This document shows positions 35,640 to 45,999 of a stretch of DNA of 64,000 nucleotides, piece by piece. Below the pieces are notes generated by a model. The model searched no databases. It was given only the letters and a program-made list of their open reading frames with translations, and was not told the DNA's origin. The DNA comes from Anastrepha obliqua (taxonomy: Eukaryota > Arthropoda > Insecta > Diptera > Tephritidae), in assembly GCF_027943255.1 (NCBI RefSeq), contig NC_072893.1:89473784-89537783 (forward strand). Direction: 5' to 3'. Position 1 is the first letter of the stretch, and each line of letters opens with the position of its first letter. The translations under genes and the position numbers were made by a program.

Positions 35640-36320
35640 CTGTACGATACTCTAAATACTTTTTCGCCAGAGCAGAGCAACCATGCAAAAGTACACAGTT
35701 GGCAACGCGACAAAATCGAACAAACTGGCAGCACCACAATGCATCCGTAAGTGAAACGTCAAAGGGCACACAATGCAATTGGCAAACGTCAAACCGTCAA
35801 ACAGTCGCGTCTCTCTTCGATGTAGTGTTTTCCGTGCGCGGATTTCTATAGTTCTAGATAAAACAAAAAACAATAAATAATTTGAATACCGCATCACGGG
35901 TACATGAAGCATAAATAAGCGAGATTGCGCTGTGCAAAATATTTATAAGCAATTACGAAAGTGAAACTGTCGGAAGAGTGCGAGGTGCGGCAAATTATCG
36001 GCGGAAAAATTTCAAGGGTGTGTGTTGATATGCCGCTTCTGTTTCTTCAGCTTGTGCTCTGACTGCTGCTACCAGTGGCCGTTTTATGGTGCTTGTCGGT
36101 CAGTCTACCCGCACTTCAATACATATTCTGGGGCGGTGAACGAAAAATCGATTGTTCGGTTGGCGGTGGCCTATTAGTTCGAGAGCCTAAAAACTGTTAG
36201 CCGTCTTTAGTGTTTCTGTCCACTACCAAAACCTATTTCTAGTGTTTTCCGCAACTATATTTGCTAGCATAAAAAAGTGTGAAAAAGTTGTAGTTCAATT
36301 ACCTGGTAGACAACATGCTG
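35640..36320 (+). promoter_or_regulatory. Possible promoter or non-coding first exon
   Basis: This stretch is visibly less AT-rich than its surroundings. It has repeated CGTCAAA and GTCAAAC motifs (35,755-35,800), GC-rich blocks (GCGGAAAAAT, GGGGCGGTGAACG) and candidate donors such as CCTGGTAGAC near 36,302. No open frame of note. It could belong to a gene extending to the right with large introns. Strand and function are inference. Confidence 0.25.
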
Positions 36321-36329
36321 CTATGACTA

Positions 36330-38870
36330 AAGTCTAATACTAATCGTTGTTGCTGATACGGAATAAGGAAACGTTTTTTTATCTTTGACAGAAAAACTTT
36401 ATAGCAATCGAGATATTGGACGGTGTTCCAACAGTGATAAGGTTTGGGCTAATTTAGTTGTATGTAATAATATTATTTGTAGTTCGTCCGTCGGGTTTGA
36501 ATCTGTGTACGGCGTATAAAATCTAGTCAATTTTTGTATGCATATCATAAATCGCGGTGTTTTATGTTTGTGGAAATTGTCTATAACAAAAGAAAACAAC
36601 CACTCTTAGAACGAATATATCACTTAACTGTGGACATATCAAAACGTATGTACATTTATTAGCTCATCGGGAATTCATATAACATACATATTGGTTATTC
36701 GTTCACGGCAAAGCGTAGTGCAAAACTATCAAAGTGTGTTACTCTAACTGCCTGCCATCTACCTCACCTCAAGGGGTGCCGCTGACAGCAATTCACTACC
36801 TACTTTGCTGCTTCTGTCGCTGTAGAACTCTCTACTCGGCGTTCTCGTGTTTAATTATTTCTATTCACATTTGGACTATGTGGCTTCGTTTATTACTATT
36901 GCGACTGTTATATAAATCTTTTAATTGTTGCAACTTATCTTGGACATCGTAAAAATGTTAGAGAACGCGAATACAATTGTTTGTTTGTTTATTTATTGAA
37001 GAAATCGATTATCCATACCGGGGAGCCTATCTCCAAACAGGTGCTTATGAACACTACACGCAAGCCTATATAGTATATACAGTTTGCTGGTTATAACCTT
37101 CTAACTTATATTAATTAACTGTGTTAAATTTTACATTAATATTGGGTGTAACCAGCCGCAAGTGGTTGCAATTACATTCAGCGAGGCTTCACGGATAGAA
37201 ATCGGGCTATTTGCACTAATATTTACTTTTGGTTTCCAATACACCGAACTTCTTTTATATACATATGTAAATAAAATGACTACTTATACGCCAACTTGGC
37301 CCAATTTTTTCATGATATCGTTAGCTTTTTTAAGTGATTAGTCAATAATGGCATTATATATATACATATAATATGGGTCTTACACCCTTTATGAAGTGTT
37401 TAGCCAAGCTACGATATCAAAATAATGAAAATGAGCGAATGTGCAGCTAGAAATGCGCTATAGTTCTAAGAAATACGATTCACACATGTTTCAGGAGATA
37501 TTCGCGTTTAATACACAAGTTTGGCAATTATTTACCCAATTTTCTTGATATTCCCAATATTATGTACATAATGTCATACTGTATATGATTTTAAATTGCT
37601 AGTTGTGCCTTAAAGTTGCCCCACTCAATGAGAAACTACATCCGCGCCCGGTTATCATAAAAGTTTTAATAAACATCTACTGACATTTACTCGTATCTGT
37701 GTACATACTCGTATGTAAATGCATATATGTAGTTTACGCTGGATATGCTGATCTTCTACTAAGATATAAAAATGTTATCGTGATGTAAATAACTTTCCAC
37801 CTAAATGCTTGTCAGCCAGACTATTTACCAAGCAATCATACAAACTTGCCCGCATCAAAGCATCCTCATCTGCATATATAAATATAAATACAGTCTGACG
37901 CAAAACTTTATGGCCACAAGAATTTAAATCAAAATGTTTTATTTAGAATACCAAAATTTCAAACATTTTTAACCCATAATTTAATCCTAAATAAATTCGC
38001 AAAAAAAAAAATCTGAATTTCATAAAAAATTAGATGAGTGTCAAAAATCAATAGACACTAGGGACTGACAGCCTTTAATGTGTAAGAATTTTTGGATAAG
38101 TTTTGCTTTTATTGAAGTAGTAATAGGACCGATTTCTCACACTAGACTTTGACACTCGATAAACAGTCTATTTCTCAACAGTATATACTACAACAGACCA
38201 TAAAGCTGGACATCAAAAAATCGGCGTTTAGGGTGCCAACCAAAAGTATATGTATAAAAAAGTGAGGATCCAAAACGTATTTGCTATTTCTCAAAGAATT
38301 AAATAGTATTTAAAAGCAATAGATATGTATTTTAAATAATACAATTAAGAAACTGTAATTAAAATTAAGGTTAAATTCTTATGCAGACCCAAAATTATTA
38401 AGTAGCTACAGTTTTTTTTCCTAAATTCGATTAACTACTTCAATAGGCCTCTATTCGCCATTTCTCCGCTCGCTATCTCTATGCTCGATTAACTTGACGA
38501 AAAACTTGCATGCGAAAGCAACAACAAAGTTATCTAGTAAGATTCGCCGCTAGTGAGTATGGCTATAGCTCATTAGACCGCACTGCCTTACCTTACCTTA
38601 ATTTAAGGCAGCTTTCTTCCCGCGTTGCCGACATGCATATGTATGTTCAATTGTACCATTTTATATTCCATAATAATTATTTTTATTGAAAAATATCTTC
38701 ATTTTATAGACTTTTTGAAACGATTTTCTATGAAATTTTTGGAATCAGACGATCTCAGCTATGGGCATTTTTCGACGACCAGCTTAGAACATTTTTAGTT
38801 ATGGATCTGTACAATGACTTTGGTAACGCTTATCAAATCTGTTGTTTTTTTATTCAGCCACAAATTATAT
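36330..38870. other. Intergenic or intronic, no gene seen
   Basis: AT-rich with CATA microsatellites (37,262, 37,690). A TACAGTCTGACGCAAAAC motif at about 37,889 resembles a Tc1-type terminus. Confidence 0.3.
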
Positions 38871-38874
38871 TTCA

Positions 38875-39180
38875 GTGCAAGTTATAAAACCATATTATGC
38901 ATCATTTGAGCGTTTGGTCGTGACATGAATTAGTCACCAAGTTCGTGCGCTTTCATCCCATTAAACTTTTTTTTGTGGGGGGTTTCCGAAGTCACAGCTC
39001 TGTTCCAATAAGACGATGTACTCAAATTCAAAATATCCCAGACCATTATTAAAATACAGCCTTATTATGCAGCAGCGTCGTTGAAAATTGCCTTTCTCAG
39101 ATCTGTGCCATCGTGCAAAGCCCTGACAGGCCTTTCAACCTTGTCATTTTCCTTACACCTCATGTACATATTTTATTCTA
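38875..39180 (+). pseudogene. Weak mariner-like remnant
   Basis: Plus-strand frames hint at the region after the last catalytic Asp (FIPLNFFLWG, then SLKIAFLRSV). Too decayed for secure assignment. Confidence 0.3.
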
Positions 39181-39238
39181 TTTCGACTCGCCCTTATCGG
39201 AAAACCCTGTATAACATATTAAAGTCTTACAGACGTTG

Positions 39239-39648
39239 TAGACGGAGAGCTGGCGGCCGCGGAGGTACTACGATAACACCTCCGGCTAGAATTTTGAGAA
39301 GTGGTTGGGAGAACCATGAAGCAGTGCCATTTGCAAGGATTTTGCTCAAAACCCCTGCAAAAAAGACGTCAGACAACTTAAAGTTGCAAAAAAAAGTTGC
39401 TAAAAAAATGTTCGTACCTCCGGCTGAAAATTTGTAGGCTTACTGTTTGAAGGTCACAAATGCTGTATATAAATCGTCAGACATCTAGATCGCTGCAAAA
39501 GTAGTGTCAGACGACCCCAAATTTGTAAATTTTTTTCGAAATTTTTTTTTTTTTACCTCCGTCTGACATTTTTACATACTATTGCAAAAAGCATTTCAAG
39601 TACACATTTAAATTGTCAGACGAAAATACCGTTGCAAAATACTTATCT
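39239..39648 (+). repeat. Left inverted arm of the large element
   Basis: Matches 43,234-43,798 in reverse over most of its length, including GGAGGTACTACGATAACACC and TGGTTGGGAGAACCATGAAG. Contains five GTCAGAC/GTCTGAC sites. Confidence 0.8.
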
Positions 39649-40039
39649 CAAGCTACATACAGTGCTACATATTCGTTTAAACGCATTGCATTTTTTTCGT
39701 TTACTTTAGAACTGTTTTAAGATTACAATAATAACAACAACAAATATTCTTCCAAACTATTCGTTTAGGTCACAGTAAACCATCGTTGCATTTGTTTATT
39801 ATCTATTGCTTTTTGTTGTAAAATAACGGGTGTCTATTTAAAATTGTGCTTAGAAATGCTACATATTCGTATAAACGCATAGTTTGTTAAAGAGTGCAGT
39901 AGTGAAATTAAAAGTGATTAACTTGTGAATATTGTTTGTAACTGAATATTTTGGTAAATTCTTACAATTTTTTTACACATTCATTCAAATTTCTTAGCTA
40001 AATTAAATTTTTTAACCTAATTTCTTCAGATTTTCTAAA

Positions 40040-40304
40040 ATGCCTAAGGCAAAATACTTAAATGATGAGTGTTTACCATGAGGAGGGCTATTCCAATCGT
40101 GAAATTGGACAAAAAATTGGAAGATCGGAAGGAGTTGTGCGTGCTTTCTTAAAGAAAGCAGACATTTATGGAATAAAGAAAGCAACAAGAGGCAACACAA
40201 AATTGTCACAGCGTGACAAAAACAAAATAAAGCATGAGGCTACGAAAAATTTTTTGAATTGCAAATAAAAAATAAATTGGGTCTTCCTGGGTGTTCCTCA
40301 TCAT
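40040..40304 (+). pseudogene. Tc1-like transposase, N-terminal fragment
   Basis: ATG at 40040 gives MPKAKYLNDE, then a frameshift near 40,062-40,070. The next frame reads YHEEGYSNREIGQKIGRSEG, VVRAFLKKADIYGIKKAT and NTKLSQRDKNKIKHEA, the paired helix-turn-helix DNA-binding domain of Tc1 transposases. It continues in another frame with IKNKLGLPGCSSS and stops at a TTAA insertion. No catalytic domain is present. Confidence 0.7.
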
Positions 40305-40308
40305 TTAA

Positions 40309-41035
40309 GGGGGTATTCTGGTCTAGAAAATTGAAAAAATCAATTTTTTTTTTTGCATATTTTCAAAGCCTAGACTTTCAAAAATATGCTCTTAAAAGGA
40401 TTTTTCAAAATTCGAATTATTTTCGAAGCTACAACTATTTTAGTGACGTGGCAGCTAAACTGGTTTGAGGGGACGGCCGTAACTTTAAACGCGTGTTTCT
40501 CAAAACTCCTTTTGCTGAGGTGGTTGACACGATATCTGAAGTTCTATTTGACCGATCCCTTTGAAATTTGGTGAGAATCTTTTTCATACATCTCTTTATC
40601 ACTGGAGCCTTGGATTTTGAAAAATTTTAATTTGAAGTATTTTTAAAAAATTCGTAAAGGTCAAAAAACAGGGGTAAAAAAAAATTTTTTTTTTCAAGTA
40701 GGCGCCATTTTGTGAATTTTTATTTTTTTTTTTCGGCCGAGGCTCAAGATGTAGCGACATCGTTACTAATTAAGAATTTTCTTTGTTTGTTCGATTTAGA
40801 TCACTACAAGGGTTGGAATCATGTCAACCAGGGAGCACTGTTTGACTAGCAACCCCTACTTCACCGACCTGTCACTGGATGAATTTTTGACTTTTTTTTT
40901 TTTTAATTTTTTTTATATACCTTAAACATCAATAAATATTATATAAAAAAATGGATAGTAAAAATGTTTTTAATTTTTCTTTTATCCTAGTTTGAAAAAT
41001 ACCCAAAAAGTAGGGCTCTAGACCAGAATACCCCC
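40309..41035. mobile_element. 727-bp TTAA-flanked MITE
   Basis: Inverted ends GGGGGTATTCTGGTCTAG and complement, with TTAA directly outside at 40305-40308 and 41036-41039. No coding capacity. The terminus differs from that of the TTAA element at 12.2 kb, so it is a second family. Confidence 0.8.
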
Positions 41036-41453
41036 TTAAGTATTTTGCCTTAGGCATTTTAGAAAATCTGAAGAAATTAGGTTAAAAAATTTAATTTAGC
41101 TAAGAAATTTGAATGAATGTGTAAAAAAATTGTAAGAATTTACCAAAATATTCAGTTACAAACAATATTCACAAGTTAATCACTTTTAATTTCACTACTG
41201 CACTCTTTAACAAACTATGCGTTTATACGAATATATAGCATTTCTAAGCACAATTTTAAATAGACACCCGTTATTTTACAACAAAAAGCAATAGATAATA
41301 AACAAATGCAACGATGGTTTACTGTGACCTAAACGAATAGTTTGGAAGAATATTTGTTGTTGTTATTATTGTAATCTTAAAACAGTTCTAAAGTAAACGA
41401 AAAAAATGCAATGCGTTTAAACGAATATGTAGCACGTATATACTTGATATAGA

Positions 41454-42801
41454 ATGCCGGAAAAAAACAGGAAAATAGGTTTGGGCACGCTTAGTGTAGA
41501 AATGTCGGGAAAAGAGAACGTTTGTGTGAAAATGGCGTCTAATAAAAAGTGTGTGATTTGTCAACTTAGTGACGAAAGTGATTCAATACCGTTACTAAAT
41601 TCGAATAAACTGCAGAAGTGTCTAGAAGTGCGTCAAGTTCGGGAAAAATTGAAATTGAAGTATAGTGAGGTTTTTTTGCCTGCGGAAATAAATGAAAAAC
41701 ATAGCTGCCACTTTCAATGCTATAAGAATTTCACGGCTGTACCAAAAAAATATATTACTAAATATATGGAACTGATGGGATCTCGTACACTCACAGACAT
41801 ACCGTCCACATCATCCACATCAACTTCAACGGATTCTGTTGCAGTGGAAACCAGTGGTGGGGAAGAACAAGCCAATGCATCAACATCCACGCAACAAGAG
41901 GTAACGAATGATAATATCGAAATTACTGATAACGTTGAAAAACAACCTGTAGAAGAGAGTAATAACGAAAGTGTAGAGAAAATCCACCCAGGCTGCATTT
42001 ATTGTGAAAAAATAAGGAAGACAGTTAAGGGTCGTTGCGTAACATTACGTACCTATGGCCGAGAGACAATTGAAAATGTTATTATACCTAGAGCACATAC
42101 CTCAAACGATGTAAGGCTGCTACAAATTCTAAATGATAAAAGTTACAATAGCAATCAATTTTGCAGATCTGGGAGAGAATAATGTTGATCCTGCAACATA
42201 CCAAATAATAGAGGAGTTCGTCTGCACCATATACAATATAAAAGGAGTGCAGAAAGTGAATGAGGCTCGTCTGGTAATGTTCGAAGCCAACTACAAACAC
42301 CATGACCAATCCGAGTTATTCAAGAAAAAAATTAGCACCACTGACGCGTCGAATTTTCCACTGTGTGCCGATGAATTAAATCAACACTTGCTACGGACAA
42401 GTTACATTGCGCAATTATGGTTAAATGCGGACCAAAATATTCCATCAACTAAACATCCCGAGGAACATGGATGGTTTATTAACGAGGATGGAAAATATGA
42501 TTTTACATGGTTTAAAGGTGATCAGTTGCCGTCAGCAATTGATGATATTATTCTCGATGACACACAGCAACAGCCAACAAATTTAGGTATGTTAATATTA
42601 TTAGTCATTATCATCGATATCACATGAATTCTAATGATAATCTAATTATTTAATTTTTTCGATCATGTTGCAGAGGCAGAAAGACAATACGCATCCGATG
42701 AGGATGAAGAACAGGATATAATCATCGAAGACGACGAGTTCGATGATGAATGCAACGACTCCGATACCAGCAACATTCACAGTGATAATGACGAGAACTG
42801 A
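41454..42801 (+). CDS. Transposon-borne Cys-rich protein, probably internally deleted
   Basis: The first frame, 41454-42182, starts MPEKNRKIGLG and holds KCVICQLSDES, CHFQCYKNFTAVP, a Ser/Thr-rich linker and CIYCEKIRKTVKGRC, so paired cysteines suggest metal binding. A later exon enters at an acceptor TTTTGCAG (42,166) in another frame and gives QHLLRTSYIAQLWLNADQNI, then GWFINEDGKYDFTWFKGDQL. After a clear intron (42,587-42,673, GTATGT to TTGCAG) it ends in an acidic tail and TGA at 42801. These N- and C-terminal signatures recall uncharacterised arthropod repeat proteins, some annotated as tesmin/TSO1 CXC-like. The usual long middle part is missing and the frames do not join cleanly. Confidence 0.55.
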
Positions 42802-43233
42802 AAAAAAATTACTATATAAAAATTCTTTTTAAATATAATTAAAATGAAATTACATTTTTCAAAATAAGATTGAAATGAAATTATTTTTTTTTACAAATAA
42901 AATAGAAAAAAAATTACTTTTCTTCAAATAAGATTGGGATGAAATTATTTTTTTTTTGTGTCATGTACCTAGTCATAATATTTTTTTTTTCTTAAACAAA
43001 CTTACTAAGCGCACAAACTATTCAATAATAATTCTCTACAATACACTGAAATCAGCATTTTTATTTTATTCAGACGAAGAATCTTTTACTTTTTATATGT
43101 ACGACACATGCGTAAAATTTTCCCTTCAATTGATATTCTTTTATTGCGTATAGTAACTCAACAAAGTATTTCAATAAGTTAAATAAATGATGAAACTGTA
43201 TTCAGCAATCTGGACTGGAAGTTCGCGATATCG

Positions 43234-43798
43234 CAGAGGTATTTTGCAACGGTATTTTCGTCTGACAATTTAAATGTGTACTTGAAATGCTTTTTGCAAA
43301 AATATGTAAAAATGTCAGACGGAGGTAACAAAAATAAATTAAATTAAATAAAAAAAAAAATTCAGGCAGACCGGAACTTCACGGATATTGTAGGATGACT
43401 TAGCAGCGGTATTTCCGTCTGACGATTTAAATATACACTTAAAATAGTGCCCACTATAATATGTGAGAACGTCAGACGGAGGTAAAAAAAAAAAATTTTC
43501 GAAAAAAATTTACAAATTTGGGGTCGTCTGACACTACTTTTGCAGCGATCTAGATGTCTGACGATTTATATACAGCATTTGTGACCTTCAAACAGTAAGC
43601 CTACAAATTTTCAGCCGGAGGTACGAACATTTTTTAGCAACTTTTTTTTGCAACTTTAAGTTGTCTGACGTCTTTTTTGCAGGGGTTTTGAGCAAAATCC
43701 TTGCAAATGGCACTGCTTCATGGTTCTCCCAACCACTTCTCAAAATTCTAGCCGGAGGTGTTATCGTAGTACCTCCGCGGCCGCCAGCTCTTAGTCTA
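43234..43798 (-). repeat. Right inverted arm of the large element, with extra subterminal units
   Basis: The reverse complement of the left arm, but about 150 bases longer. A diverged unit starting near 43,201 (GGTATTTTCGTCTGAC) is repeated near 43,363 (GGTATTTCCGTCTGAC), about 162 bases on. Seven GTCTGAC/GTCAGAC sites. Confidence 0.75.
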
Positions 43799-43809
43799 TT
43801 GTTTTCATG

Positions 43810-44745
43810 AGTTAGTTTTGCATTTTGAATGTAAAAATTTTGTTTTCTAATCTTTATGAAGGTTAGATAAAGTGCAGCAGTCTTAAACTTTTGCGCAGGA
43901 CTGTAACATCAACATAATACAGTGAGTGTGCAATAAAATTAAATATGTATAGTATGCACCTATACCACATACGTACGTAAAAATAAATTCGATAAGCGCA
44001 GACGGGCATGCTTATATGAATATGTATGTATGTGTACATATTTCTTTTTTATTTTGGGATTCCTTTCTTTAAAAATATTTATACTAATTAGTATACGCAG
44101 CGCTTGTTAAATAACAAAATTTGATTAAATGAACAATAACAGGAATACGATAAAAAAAAACGCCAGCAACAGTGCCAATCAATCTAGGAAATGTACTTAC
44201 TGAAACTCCTACCAGTTTTGTATTGTCTCGGATTTGATAAGAGGTTAACAATTGCAAGAGCAGTAAAAGAAGCAGTTTAAGTTACGAATAGATTTCAAAA
44301 GAGAGATTTCTTATCATGTGAATGTTTACGTACCGGCACATGCTGTCTGAGTCACGCAATGATACAATTGTATACATGTATATGTGATATATACGCAAGT
44401 GCAGAAAAGAAAAATTTGATAGTGTGTTTACTGAAGTGTTTTTTAACTTACGAGTATAAGTAATGAAGAAATACCTAAATCGCTAGTTGTGATTCATATC
44501 CGCTGTGATTGTAACCACAGCTAAAAAAAGGTTTGCTTGCATGTGTATGTATGTGTGTATATGTATGTAAGCAAAAATGATCGTTGATCTCGGATTTTGA
44601 ACTTGACAGACCAGACCGTAAGCTTAAGAAACGTATAATTATGTGCATACAATTTTCTACAAAGGTCTCTCAACACATGGCCCCCTTGCTGTAAGAGTCG
44701 AAGATATGAGTAAATCGAGCGAAAACGTATCTGATATATATTATA
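43810..44745. other. Flank of the nested element
   Basis: GGACTGTAAC near 43,905-43,915 is a reversed Tc1-type terminus. TATG microsatellites near 44,025 and 44,545. No gene. Confidence 0.3.
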
Positions 44746-44749
44746 TATA

Positions 44750-45990
44750 TTGGGTAGTCGAAAAAGTCTTTTCGTATTTCTAATCAAACTTCAATTCATT
44801 TTTTTTTTTTTATATTTATAATGAACTTTATTAAACCAAATATGTACCATTTTGGTCGACCACCTTTTGCCATTTCTCTTCTAGAGACATTATTCCATCA
44901 GTGTAAAACTTTTGTGGTTTCTCGGCGAAAAACTGTGACAAGTAATTTTCACAGGCTTCTCTTGAAGCCAACTTTACTCCATTAAGGGAGTTCTGCATTG
45001 ACAGAAACAAATGGTAGTCCGATGGTGCAAGGTCAGGGCTATTTGATGGATGCATCAAAACTTCCCAGCCAAGCTCTGCAGTTTTTGCCGAGTCATCAGA
45101 GATGTGTGTGGCCTAGCGTTGTCCTGATGGAAGACGACGCCCTTTCTGCTGATCAGTTCTGGCCGTTTTTTTTCGAATGCTTGCTTCAATCTCATCAGTT
45201 GTTGACAGTAAAGTGTAGAATCAATCGTTCGAGCAGGCTGGAGCACCTCATAGTGGATGATTCCTTTCCAATCCAACCAAAAACACACAGCATAACCTTT
45301 CGAGGCGTCAATCCTGGCTTTGCGACCATTTGTTGAGCTTCACCACCCTTGCACCCTGATCTTTTTCGCACATTATTGTCGTATTTAATCCACTTTTCGT
45401 CTCCTGTTACCATTCGCTTCAGAAATGGTTCGATTTCCTTTCGTTTCAGCAAAGAATCGCAGATGTTAATTCGGTCCATTAAATTTTTCACAGACAATTC
45501 ATGTGGTACCCAAACATCGAGCTTCTTTTTGTAACCAGCCTTTTTTAAATGGTTCAGAACCGTTTGATGATGAATGTTTAGTGCCTTGACGATGTCATGG
45601 CAGCTTATGTGACGGTCCTGGTCAATCTTTTCCATAATTTATCGACTTTTTCAACGATAGGTCGACCGGAGCGAGGTGCATTTTTCACATCGAAATTTCC
45701 AGAACGGAAGCGAGCGAACCATTGTTGTGCTACACGAACTGATACAGCATCGTCTCCGTAAACTTCATAAATTTCATTGGTGACTTGCGTGGCATTCTTC
45801 CCTTTTTTATACAAAAATTTCAAAATATAGCGAATTTCTTCATTATTTTCACTGATTTTTGAACAGCTATAACTTTTTTTCAACTTCTCCGAATTTAATT
45901 TTTTTTTTGTTAAATGAAGCTTAAAATGTCACCTTTCTAACACCATATGATATGACGCAATGTGATTGGTAGCACTGGAGATAGATGACG
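44750..45990 (-). mobile_element. Mellifera-type mariner, 5' end lost
   Basis: The 3' terminus TTGGGTAGTCGAAAAAGTC is intact next to TA at 44,748. The opposite terminus is absent: element-like sequence fades near 45,985. The 12-bp string ACGTATCTGATA occurs both left of the element (about 44,725) and at the broken right edge (about 45,988). Confidence 0.8.
44831..45883 (-). pseudogene. Mariner transposase, frameshifted
   Basis: The full domain order is visible on the minus strand: a helix-turn-helix region (VSVRVAQQWFARFRSGNFDV, APRSGRPI), the linker motif WVPHEL, MVTGDEKWIKYDN with the first Asp, HQDNARPHTS with the second, and SPDLAPSDYHLF with the third. The protein ends DQNGTYLV. Four frame segments (45883-45605, 45635-45195, 45288-45055, 45058-44831) show at least three frameshifts near 45,620, 45,290 and 45,058. 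The motif is NSPDL where YSPDL is usual. Inactive but little diverged. Confidence 0.85.
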
Positions 45991-45999
45991 TATCTGATA

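Larger units (their letters stand above)
39660..41436 (+). mobile_element. Tc1-like foldback element with IR/DR-type ends
   Basis: The left end starts CAGTGCTACATATTCG after TA; the right end is its complement, ending GTAGCAC, then G and TA. Each arm (39,660-40,062 and 41,036-41,436) has an outer and an inner copy of GCTACATATTCGT..AAACGCAT about 195 bases apart, the IR/DR plan of some Tc1 elements. Unusually, both arms also include the transposase start codon and first codons (MPKAKYL), so the right arm is an inverted copy of the 5' end. A TTAA element has inserted at the junction. Confidence 0.75.
39239..43798 (+). mobile_element. Large DNA transposon with long inverted ends, hosting two nested elements
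   Basis: Inverted ends TAGAC..AGAGCTGGCGGCCGC lie at 39,239 and, reversed, 43,798. TTG is directly outside both (39236-39238 and 43799-43801), a possible 3-bp duplication. A TA duplication with ends starting GAC fits equally well. Arms are about 410 bp (left) and 565 bp (right). The motif GTCAGAC or GTCTGAC occurs about twelve times in them. The element carries a spliced gene at 41,454-42,801 and is interrupted by a Tc1-like foldback at 39,660-41,436. Without the insert it would be about 2.8 kb. Superfamily not established. Confidence 0.75.
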
